Of a DNA stretch of 10,917 nucleotides, positions 5,818 through 10,917 are shown in pieces (the stretch's first letter is position 1; the number at the start of each line of letters is the position of its first letter). The translations under genes and the position numbers were made by a program. The DNA is from DATMBF01 sp035559595 (lineage in GTDB: Bacteria > Bacteroidota > Ignavibacteria > UBA10030). The notes below the pieces were generated by a model, which did not search any database, was not told the origin of the DNA, and saw nothing but the letters and a program-made list of their open reading frames with translations. Location: NCBI GenBank assembly GCA_035559595.1, contig DATMBF010000040.1, forward strand, positions 1 through 10,917, in the 5' to 3' direction.

Positions 5818-6060
5818 TCAGTGAGCTTTGCGAGCCCGGCGGATTTTCGATCGAATCAACAGGCGCTGAGGCATAGGCGGAGGAGAGAAAGCTTTGTAGA
5901 GCTGGACGGTCTTCTTGAGGCTTTCGAGGTACGCGCGGCAGTTGGGACAGTGTTCAAGATGGCGCTTGATCTGGCGACACTGGCGAGAATTTATGTCGGC
6001 GTCAAGCTGCTCGCAGATGTGCCTGACGACATCGGAGCATTTGGGAAGTTTGGTCTTCAT
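5818..6060 (-). CDS. Zinc-binding anti-sigma factor (RsrA-like ZAS protein), 80 aa
   Basis: Cytosolic anti-sigma factor for the adjacent ECF sigma factor. The zinc-binding pattern is Cys8, His34, Cys38, Cys41 (C-x25-H-x3-C-x2-C; core HLEHCPNC) followed by the helix AYLESLKKTVQLYKAF that would pack on the sigma factor. Three further residues, His14, Cys16 and Cys28, could add metal or disulfide chemistry. Ligand spacing is identical to RsrA (11/37/41/44), where oxidation forms a disulfide, releases zinc and frees SigR. At 80 residues it is shorter than RsrA (about 105) and has no membrane segment. Its ATG overlaps the sigma stop as ATGA, so both are made from one transcript in a fixed ratio, the normal sigma/anti-sigma arrangement. 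Anti-sigma role is strongly supported; redox sensing is inferred from spacing. Confidence 0.9.
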   Translation of the reverse strand: MKTKLPKCSDVVRHICEQLDADINSRQCRQIKRHLEHCPNCRAYLESLKKTVQLYKAFSPPPMPQRLLIRSKIRRARKAH

Positions 6061-6674
6061 GCCTTCATATACTCATGCAGTTGCTCTCGCAGGAACATGC
6101 GCGCTCGGCGGAGGCGAGATTTCACCGCCGGGACGGAGAGTTTGAGAACTTTTGCCACTTCTTCCGCAGGCTGACCTTCGACATCACGCAGAACGAAAAC
6201 AATGCGATAGTCCATGGGGAGCTTCAGGATCGCTTTGTCGAGAAGCGATTTCAATTCGCTATTCATCACCGAATCCAGCGGTGTCTCCTTCCACGAAGGA
6301 ACTGTCTGGATGACCTGCCCGTCTTCATCCCGTAGCGGCTCATCACGGAATCCTTCCGTTGGCCCGATCGCAAGGGTAGCTTGCTGGAGCTTCCCCCGGC
6401 GCCGTTTCATCAGGCAGTTGTTGACGACGATGCTATATAACCAGGTGGTGAACTTCGAGCGTCCGTCGAACTGCTTGAGCTTGCGATAGACGTTGATGAA
6501 TGTATCCTGGACTGTTTCTGCGGCTTTGTCTCTATCCCGGCATACCTGAAAGGAGAAGCGGTAGACCAGCTCCTCGTAACCGTGAACCAATTTGGCAAAG
6601 GCGCGCTCGTCTCCCTCCGCCGCCTGCCGGAGGATGCTCGGTTCGACCCGTTCATGTTGTTGGGCAGAAGACAT
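6057..6674 (-). CDS. ECF RNA polymerase sigma factor
   Basis: Extracytoplasmic-function-type sigma-70 factor, 205 residues from the ATG at 6674. Region 2 spans about 22-92: GDERAFAKLVHGYEELVYRF, then AAETVQDTFINVYRKLKQFDG and FTTWLYSIVVNNCLMKRRR. An acidic linker follows, then region 4 at about 140-198: LPMDYRIVFVLRDVEG, AEEVAKVLKLS, and VPAVKSRLRRARMFLREQL, a recognition-helix pattern. No extra C-terminal domain. The open frame extends to a TTG at 6764 but those 30 residues look non-coding and include the likely promoter. No Shine-Dalgarno sequence precedes the ATG. The overlapping downstream gene is a redox-type ZAS anti-sigma factor, so the sigma factor is probably held inactive until thiol or metal stress. 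Target genes cannot be read directly, but the thioredoxin-SQR run is a strong candidate. Confidence 0.94.
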   Translation of the reverse strand: MSSAQQHERVEPSILRQAAEGDERAFAKLVHGYEELVYRFSFQVCRDRDKAAETVQDTFINVYRKLKQFDGRSKFTTWLYSIVVNNCLMKRRRGKLQQATLAIGPTEGFRDEPLRDEDGQVIQTVPSWKETPLDSVMNSELKSLLDKAILKLPMDYRIVFVLRDVEGQPAEEVAKVLKLSVPAVKSRLRRARMFLREQLHEYMKA

Positions 6675-6678
6675 CGTG

Positions 6679-6710
6679 CAAAATATAGAAACAATTGCAG
6701 ACGATTCAAA
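6679..6710 (-). promoter_or_regulatory. Candidate Bacteroidota-type promoter of the sigma gene
   Basis: TTTG (6710-6707) and TATATTTTG (6687-6679) are separated by 19 nt, close to the TTTG / TAnnTTTG promoter layout of Bacteroidota, though with one extra base in the -7 element. It ends only 4 nt before the ATG at 6674. If real, the mRNA would be leaderless or nearly so, consistent with the missing ribosome binding site. Confidence 0.4.
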
Positions 6711-7226
6711 GCAAATCGTTGGAAGGTGAACCTTGGATCGGCTCGACTTTTTTCCCAAGAGCAAAAACCGATGAGGTTCGACCTCTCAGGAACAAAAGGT
6801 GGCAGGAGACCTTTCAGGTCTCAAAGAGATGGAAGGAATCGCCAAGACACAAACGGCTCTCCAGGTTCATCAGAGCACCGTTGCGGTGAAAGGCAAAAAC
6901 TGCGTGAGTGAAGGTTGAACCGTTTACAGACTCTGTATCTTCTCGTGTTTGAGCACCTCGGCACTCACAATGCACACCACTTCCTCGGCAGCGTTCGCCG
7001 CAAGGTCGAATGATCCGATAAAGATCCTTGCTTACGTCGAGGAGGAGCGCCGCTCGCTAGAAGTGATGCGAACGACTTTGGATGTGTGGCAGGGTTCGCA
7101 TGTCTTGACTGCCGTGTTCAATCCACGCCGGTCATTGACCGACCTTCTATGAAGGTCCTGGCAGCAGACACAGGTCATTGTTGCGGTTCGAGGGGTGCTT
7201 CTGTTCGGTTGTTGGTTTGGTTCCTG
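6711..7226. other. Gene-free stretch upstream of the sigma gene
   Basis: About 516 bases with no supported gene. Four small perfect inverted repeats occur: GAGGT-tcg-ACCTC (6773-6785), GAGACC-tttca-GGTCTC (6806-6822), CACCG-ttg-CGGTG (6876-6888) and GACCTTC-tat-GAAGGTC (7141-7157). On the minus strand the first is followed at a short distance by TTTTT and might be a weak terminator. A short minus-strand open segment at 6924-7031 translates to a protein-like string (IFIGSFDLAANAAEEVV) but has no start codon and is bounded by stops; it may be a decayed gene remnant. The plus-strand open frame from 6949 has no ribosome binding site and an unconvincing composition. Confidence 0.5.
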
Positions 7227-7898
7227 TCATTGTGCCGTCCTTTTGTCATTCAAGGATGGCTGCCAACCGGTCTCGCTATCAACTCGTTGCTGCAGGTTTC
7301 CGTAGACCCGGTGGAAATTTGGCGTTTCGAGAAAACGTCCGAAAAGTTTTATCGTCAGTTGCATGAGACCTGCTAACGCTAAGCCGGTCCAGGAAAAACA
7401 GATACAAGCGAATCCGTAGGCGTGGAGGTAACCGGCGTCGTACATCGGATTCTTCAAGTGCCGATAGATCCCTTTTCGTACCGGGCCGGAATTCTTTTCG
7501 GGCAGAAAGAAATCGCCCCAGTAGTATCCGTGTGAGCCAAGCGCTTTGAACGCTGCAATCTTGACCACGATGCCGATGAGGAGCAACACTATTCCGACAG
7601 ACAACAACAACGAATGGTAAGCGGGAATCTCATTTGCGTTTCTCACTGTTGCGACAATGAACAAGATCGCATCAAGATTCATTACAATGACAGCACCGCG
7701 CCGAAAGTTTCTGTAAGCTCTCTGCCGACGATCCTTGCTGGACCAAGGATCCTTCACTTGCCGGCTGAGCATCACCCAAATGTAGCCGACATACGCAAGT
7801 CGGCCCGCAATAGCAAGAACCGTCCAAGCATATGACGGACCGGGGATCAGATCAGAAAGCGCTTTCAAGGCGCTGAGCCAGAGGATGTCGAGGGTCAT
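7227..7898 (-). CDS. ICMT/PEMT-like membrane methyltransferase
   Basis: Polytopic membrane protein of 223 residues related to isoprenylcysteine carboxyl methyltransferases and phospholipid N-methyltransferases, which use S-adenosylmethionine. Hydrophobic segments lie at about 25-45, 68-86, 95-120 and 158-188. The C-terminal family motif is GIYRHLKNPMYDAGY (143-157), with the conserved RH and NPMY residues, and a second motif with glutamate follows (FLETPNFHRVYG, 189-200). In the family these two elements line the SAM pocket and the active-site entry. The ATG at 7898 has only a weak GGGA-like site upstream. It stands alone: 552 bases separate it from the sigma gene and 290 from citrate synthase. 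Substrate unknown; bacterial members may methylate lipids or small molecules, and nothing here narrows it. Confidence 0.82.
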   Translation of the reverse strand: MTLDILWLSALKALSDLIPGPSYAWTVLAIAGRLAYVGYIWVMLSRQVKDPWSSKDRRQRAYRNFRRGAVIVMNLDAILFIVATVRNANEIPAYHSLLLSVGIVLLLIGIVVKIAAFKALGSHGYYWGDFFLPEKNSGPVRKGIYRHLKNPMYDAGYLHAYGFACICFSWTGLALAGLMQLTIKLFGRFLETPNFHRVYGNLQQRVDSETGWQPSLNDKRTAQ

Positions 7899-7962
7899 GA
7901 TATTTCCCAGGGTGGGTCAGTGTCGTTCGTTGCAAACGACTCTAAAAATAGGTACGAAAGAA

Positions 7963-8020
7963 AGGGGTTGCAAGGAAATTTTCCTACGAAACATCGGATG
8001 TCTACAACACCTCAACCCCT
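7963..8020. repeat. Long-spaced inverted repeat with inner palindrome
   Basis: AGGGGTTG (7963-7970) and CAACCCCT (8013-8020) are 8-bp inverted arms 42 bases apart. Between them is AGGAAA-t-TTTCCT (7973-7985), a 13-base palindrome. On the minus strand the outer arm is followed by TTCTTTC. It lies between the citrate synthase terminator and the methyltransferase start. It could be an operator, a second weak terminator, or chance. Confidence 0.35.
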
Positions 8021-8125
8021 ATTCTCTACGACAATGTGCAACGAGGAGGGATATTCCCTTGTCACCAGACACCAGGGGGGGATAGCAGTTTTTTCATCTG
8101 AAGAAGTCCAACCCTGCATGGTCTT

Positions 8126-8161
8126 CCCGATAAAAGACACGGCGCTCTTTGACGAGCGCCG
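8126..8161 (-). terminator. Intrinsic terminator of citrate synthase
   Basis: On the minus strand an 8-bp stem (CGGCGCTC / GAGCGCCG, 8161-8154 and 8147-8140) with a 6-nt loop is followed by TGTCTTTTATC. It begins 27 bases after the gltA stop. The T-tract is imperfect but the stem is strong. Confidence 0.75.
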
Positions 8162-8188
8162 CACCGATCACCGGAGAAACGCGTGCCG

Positions 8189-9511
8189 TTACCGCTTCAG
8201 ATTCCGCAGGTCGTAACCGAGGTAGATCTGCCGCGGCCGAGCAATCTTCTGCTCGGGATCCGTCAGCATCTCTTCCCACTGCGCAAGCCAACCCGACATC
8301 CGCGGGATGGCAAAGAGCACCGGGAACATATCGACCGGGAACTTCATCGCCTGGTAGATTAAGCCGGAGTAGAAGTCCACGTTCGGGTAGAGCTTGCGTT
8401 TGATGAAGTAATCGTCTTCCAGCGCAATCCGTTCCAGTTCCAGAGCGATGTCGAGCTTGGGATTGCGGCCGGTCACCTCGAACACCTCATCGGCCATCCG
8501 CTTGATGATCTTCGCCCGCGGGTCGTAGTTCTTGTACACACGATGACCGAAACCCATCAATCGCCCTTTTCCTTCTTTCACATCCTTGATGAATGCCGGT
8601 ACACGATCCTTCGAGCCAATCTGGTCCAGCATCCGTAGTACCGCTTCATTGGCGCCGCCGTGGAGTGGGCCGTACAACGCTGCCGCTGCCCCTGCCGCCG
8701 CGCAGTACGGGTCGACCTGCGAGCTGCCGATCGAGCGCATCGCGTTCGCGCTACAGTTCTGCTCGTGGTCGGCATGCAAGATGAATAGTACTTCCAGCGC
8801 GCGGGTGAGCGTCGGGTTCGGCTTGTACTTCATCTCCGCCACCTTAAACATCATGCTGAGAAAATTCTCCGTGTAGGAAAGGTCGTTATCCGGATAAACG
8901 TACGGCATGCCGAGGCTGTGGCGATACGCGAAGGCGGCGATGGTCGGGACTTTACCGATGAGCCGCCAGACCTGCTTGCGGCGAACCTCCGGATCGAGCA
9001 CCTGTTTGGCTTCTGGATAGAACGTGGAGAGCGCCGCCAAGGTGCTGACGAAGATACCCATCGGATGCGCGTCGTATCGGAAGCCTTCCATCAACCGCTT
9101 CACGTTCTCATGGAGAAACGTGTGCAGACGTATATGTTCCGTCCACTCCTCGAGCTGTGCTTTGGTCGGGAGCTCGCCGTAGAGGATCAGGTACGCCACT
9201 TCGAGATAGGAACAGGTTTCGGCAAGCTGTTCGATGGGGTAGCCGCGATACCGCAGGATACCCTTATCACCGTCGATAAACGTGATGCGGCTCTTGCACG
9301 ACGCGGTGTTCATGAATGCCGGGTCATACGTCATCAGCCCAAAGTCGTCGGCATTGACTTTGATTTGCCGAAGGTCCATCGCTTTGATGGTTCCGTGGGT
9401 AATGGGGATTTCGTACTCCTTACCGGTTCGCGTGTCGGTAATCTTCAGAGTATCGATTTTCGTCCCCTCGCCATTCTTTTTTGTGTTTTCAACTTCATGT
9501 TTTGTTTCCAT
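8189..9511 (-). CDS. gltA: Citrate synthase (hexameric/type II-like, with N-terminal domain)
   Basis: Condenses acetyl-CoA and oxaloacetate to citrate at the entry of the TCA cycle. 440 residues, longer than the roughly 380-residue short bacterial forms, with an N-terminal beta-rich region before the catalytic core as in E. coli GltA. Visible signatures: GDKGILRYRGYPIEQLA, the histidine motif HADHEQNCS, the CoA/active-site region GPLHGGANEA and the MGFGHRVYKNYDPRA motif that holds catalytic His and binding Arg residues. FYSGLIYQAMKFP near the end carries the catalytic aspartate region (VDF). The start is the ATG at 9511, set by AAGGAG 7 nt upstream; the frame extends to 9595 but that part overlaps the preceding terminator. 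The first 30 residues after the start are charged and Lys/Glu-rich. It stands alone between two terminators. Confidence 0.97.
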   Translation of the reverse strand: METKHEVENTKKNGEGTKIDTLKITDTRTGKEYEIPITHGTIKAMDLRQIKVNADDFGLMTYDPAFMNTASCKSRITFIDGDKGILRYRGYPIEQLAETCSYLEVAYLILYGELPTKAQLEEWTEHIRLHTFLHENVKRLMEGFRYDAHPMGIFVSTLAALSTFYPEAKQVLDPEVRRKQVWRLIGKVPTIAAFAYRHSLGMPYVYPDNDLSYTENFLSMMFKVAEMKYKPNPTLTRALEVLFILHADHEQNCSANAMRSIGSSQVDPYCAAAGAAAALYGPLHGGANEAVLRMLDQIGSKDRVPAFIKDVKEGKGRLMGFGHRVYKNYDPRAKIIKRMADEVFEVTGRNPKLDIALELERIALEDDYFIKRKLYPNVDFYSGLIYQAMKFPVDMFPVLFAIPRMSGWLAQWEEMLTDPEQKIARPRQIYLGYDLRNLKR

Positions 9512-9517
9512 AGTATT

Positions 9518-9523
9518 CTCCTT
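9518..9523 (-). promoter_or_regulatory. Ribosome binding site fixing the gltA start
   Basis: AAGGAG lies 6 nt before the ATG at 9511. It rules out the in-frame start at 9595, which would include terminator sequence in the coding region. Confidence 0.8.
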
Positions 9524-9545
9524 GAGCGCCGTTCTTCGTCTGCAA

Positions 9546-9559
9546 GATACCGGGGTATC
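9546..9559. promoter_or_regulatory. Possible operator palindrome upstream of gltA
   Basis: GATACC-gg-GGTATC is a 6-bp inverted repeat with a two-base centre, 34 bases before the gltA start, in a 146-base intergenic region. Location and symmetry fit a repressor or activator site; no matching known site is claimed. Confidence 0.3.
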
Positions 9560-9591
9560 AAAGACCGGCCGCTCAGTATTTGCCATAAGCA

Positions 9592-9628
9592 ACAACGGCG
9601 CTTGAGACTTTCTTCAGCGCCGTGTTGT
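9592..9628 (-). terminator. Terminator after the cytochrome genes
   Basis: On the minus strand ACGGCGCT / AGCGCCGT-type arms (core AGCGCCG at 9616-9622 pairing with CGGCGCT at 9596-9602, extended by ACAA/TTGT with a two-base bulge) enclose a 13-nt loop and are followed by TTGTTGCTTATGG. It begins 29 bases after the cytochrome stop codon. The T-tract is interrupted, so strength is moderate. Confidence 0.65.
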
Positions 9629-9657
9629 CTGTTTCATCATCTACCTTTTCGTACAGC

Positions 9658-10200
9658 TCATCCTGCTTTAGGAACAGGATGTTTGATCTTGTCCCACGAC
9701 TCCTTGAAATTGAATTCCTTAAAGCTGGGGCTTCTTTCGTTGTGACACGTCCTGCAGAATGCTTCAATCGCCGCTTCATCCTTGAATTCTCTCATCCCCG
9801 CGGCGATGGCCTTTGCCCGGTCTTTCATAATCGGCATAGTTTTGTATCCCGACCCAGCACCATGGCACGTTTCGCATTGCACGCCTTCTTTCATATCGAA
9901 CGTCTTCTCGACCAGCTTGGCATCCGCCGTGATCGTGTGGCATTCCAGACACTCCGGCGATTCCGCCGCCGGTTTGGTAAGCCCCCTCGCTTTTGCGATC
10001 TCGTTCGCTTTATCCGTCGCTAGGGTCTTATAGGCGCCGGCGTGTTTGCTCTTCGACCAGATGTCGAACTGCTTGCCCTGCTTCTCTGTAAAATGGCACG
10101 GTCGGCACGCTTTGACGCCGACATACTTATTCTGGCTGAGAGCAGTATTCCAGAGAAATACTGTCGCCAGCACTATTAGCGCAATTTGTCTATTCCTCAT
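9658..10200 (-). CDS. Periplasmic tetraheme cytochrome c (cytochrome c554-like)
   Basis: Exported electron-transfer protein of 180 residues. It has an N-terminal signal peptide (basic MRNRQ, hydrophobic core to about residue 20, likely cleavage after ALS). Four CXXCH heme-binding motifs follow: CRPCH (32-36), CLECH (84-88), CETCH (109-113) and CRTCH (149-153). Extra histidines, for example His53 (SKHAG) and His174 (IKHP), are candidate axial ligands. Motif number and spacing, and the first motif's VGVKACRPCH context, match the cytochrome c554 family fold in general, although the protein need not share the hydroxylamine-linked role of Nitrosomonas c554. AGGAGG lies 4 nt before the ATG and overlaps the stop of the upstream cytochrome gene, so they form one operon. 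Heme attachment needs periplasmic maturation machinery encoded elsewhere. Its donor is probably the neighbouring membrane-anchored cytochrome. Confidence 0.88.
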   Translation of the reverse strand: MRNRQIALIVLATVFLWNTALSQNKYVGVKACRPCHFTEKQGKQFDIWSKSKHAGAYKTLATDKANEIAKARGLTKPAAESPECLECHTITADAKLVEKTFDMKEGVQCETCHGAGSGYKTMPIMKDRAKAIAAGMREFKDEAAIEAFCRTCHNERSPSFKEFNFKESWDKIKHPVPKAG

Positions 10201-10204
10201 AAAA

Positions 10205-10210
10205 CCTCCT
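10205..10210 (-). promoter_or_regulatory. Ribosome binding site overlapping the upstream cytochrome stop codon
   Basis: AGGAGG 4 nt before the ATG at 10200 shares one base with the TGA of the preceding gene (TGAGGAGG). This favours coupled translation of the two cytochromes. Confidence 0.75.
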
Positions 10211-10917
10211 CAATAATGAGTCGATTGTTGTTTGTCTCTTTCCTGGTTTGCTTCCAAGCGTTTGATGTATAAGAACAACGAAATAGCAAGCACCGTAATA
10301 ATCAACGTCGCAACGCCTAACCCCTGTCGCCTGAAGTAGTATTCCTCGACGGCGGCCTTGGCTTCTTCGGACACGATGGTCGCCGTGGACAACCCCGGCT
10401 CCACGACCTCGCGAAACTTCGCCTCGTTGAACGAGTGAATCATCGTCCGCGATTGGAACCGTGCCTGCCGCACATCCCGTAGTTTAAACTTTGCCTCGCC
10501 AATTTCCATCCCTTTTTGCTCGGCCTCATCGACAAGCGACGCCGCGCGCGCGATAGCCGCCTCTAAACTGTCGATTTGCGTCCGCATCACGCGCGCAACC
10601 ACAAAGCCCTTTGCATTCTCGTTCTCCGAGTGGCAACGGCTACAGACGGCTTCGCTGGTCACACCGAGAAGCTGATTCGTCGCCGCGATGATGGCGTGGT
10701 TACCGTGGCAGGTTTCGCATTCGGGCAGTTTCCGGTCGTCGAACGCTTTTTTGTGCGGGCTCACCGCGAACAGGTCGGCATTGAGCGCGTGGCAGGTACC
10801 GCAGACTTTCGAGATGGACGAAACGCCCGGCGGCGTTGCACCGTGATTGCCGTGGCAGGAATTGCACGCCGGCGCGCCGAGGTCTTTCTTCACCAACAGA
10901 GCTTGACCGTGAACGCT
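10210..10917 (-). CDS. Multiheme cytochrome c with C-terminal membrane anchor (5' end outside window)
   Basis: Partial gene; the frame is open to the window edge, so the TTG at 10896 is not the start. The visible 235 residues begin with SVHGQALL and a CHGNHG context typical of multiheme c3-type cytochromes. Four CXXCH motifs are visible: CNSCH, CGTCH, CETCH and CSRCH, all in the first 95 or so residues, with more expected upstream. A region of about 90 residues follows that is helical, charged and heme-free. Then comes one membrane segment near the C-terminus (LGVATLIITVLAISLFLYI) and a basic tail (IKRLEANQERDKQQ), so the heme domain faces the periplasm. Such proteins usually pass electrons from membrane quinol oxidising subunits to soluble cytochromes. 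The downstream tetraheme cytochrome, separated by 9 nt, is the obvious acceptor. The upstream operon, possibly with a cytochrome b or iron-sulfur subunit, cannot be seen. Confidence 0.85.
   Translation of the reverse strand, partial: SVHGQALLVKKDLGAPACNSCHGNHGATPPGVSSISKVCGTCHALNADLFAVSPHKKAFDDRKLPECETCHGNHAIIAATNQLLGVTSEAVCSRCHSENENAKGFVVARVMRTQIDSLEAAIARAASLVDEAEQKGMEIGEAKFKLRDVRQARFQSRTMIHSFNEAKFREVVEPGLSTATIVSEEAKAAVEEYYFRRQGLGVATLIITVLAISLFLYIKRLEANQERDKQQSTHY

Noticed and set aside
6675..6764. N-terminal 30-residue extension of the sigma factor from TTG 6764
   Set aside because: It lies on promoter-like sequence, has no ribosome binding site and does not resemble sigma factor sequence.
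6924..7031. Minus-strand string IFIGSFDLAANAAEEVV as a phospholipase D or universal stress protein remnant
   Set aside because: Only about 35 codons, no start codon, stops on both sides, and the catalytic HKD motif or the USP glycine motif is not visible.
6949..7152. Plus-strand 67-codon frame in the region upstream of the sigma gene
   Set aside because: Starts with TTG, has no ribosome binding site, shows unremarkable composition and no family resemblance; left as unproven.
7141..7157. GACCTTC-tat-GAAGGTC as a terminator of the methyltransferase gene
   Set aside because: No T-run follows on either strand and it lies 70 bases past the stop codon; recorded only as an inverted repeat.
9512..9595. 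Longer citrate synthase starting near 9595
   Set aside because: The start would fall inside the terminator of the cytochrome genes, and a strong ribosome binding site marks the ATG at 9511.
8918..9745. Long plus-strand open frame of 275 codons
   Set aside because: It is antisense to citrate synthase and lacks any recognisable domain; the minus-strand protein is unmistakable.

Overview
The window reads as a chromosomal segment of moderate GC content, probably from a Bacteroidota/Ignavibacteriota-Chlorobiota-type bacterium. This placement is an inference. It rests on the OxyR C-terminal tail, which resembles Bacteroidota OxyR proteins, on one TTTG/TAnnTTTG-like promoter, and on the mix of multiheme c cytochromes, sulfide:quinone oxidoreductase and citrate synthase. 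Most genes have strong AGGAG-type ribosome binding sites, which argues against a typical member of class Bacteroidia. Apart from the first gene, every gene is on the minus strand. I saw no transposase, phage gene, CRISPR array, tRNA or rRNA.

Layout, left to right. (1) Positions 1-674 hold the 3' part of oxyR on the plus strand, followed by a strong intrinsic terminator. (2) Positions 765-5357, read right to left, hold a compact redox/sulfur cluster: a DUF2892 membrane protein, a small zinc anti-sigma-like protein, thioredoxin, a sulfide:quinone oxidoreductase, an FmdB-type zinc ribbon, an OsmC-family protein, an unknown 86-residue protein, a DUF1858 protein and an M50 site-2-protease-like membrane protein with CBS domains. 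(3) Positions 5358-5817 are a gene-free stretch with a cluster of GC-rich inverted repeats. (4) Positions 5818-6674 hold an ECF sigma factor overlapping by ATGA with a second small zinc anti-sigma protein. (5) Positions 6675-7226 are gene-free. (6) Positions 7227-7898 encode an ICMT/PEMT-like membrane methyltransferase. (7) Positions 8189-9511 encode citrate synthase with its terminator. (8) Positions 9658-10917 hold two multiheme c-type cytochrome genes, the upstream one cut by the window edge.

The most interesting reading is a redox-sensing regulatory island. Both small anti-sigma proteins carry the zinc-ligand pattern C-x25-H-x3-C-x2-C, the spacing of Streptomyces RsrA, the thiol-redox-sensing anti-sigma factor of SigR. 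One is coupled to the sigma gene. The other is an orphan paralogue next to thioredoxin, the reductant that resets RsrA in the known system. Downstream are genes plausibly needed to handle sulfide or peroxide (SQR, OsmC), and a peroxide sensor (OxyR) lies convergently at the far end. Sigma control of the thioredoxin-SQR genes is inferred, not shown. The right-hand third concerns respiration and central carbon: a tail-anchored multiheme cytochrome, a periplasmic tetraheme cytochrome and citrate synthase.
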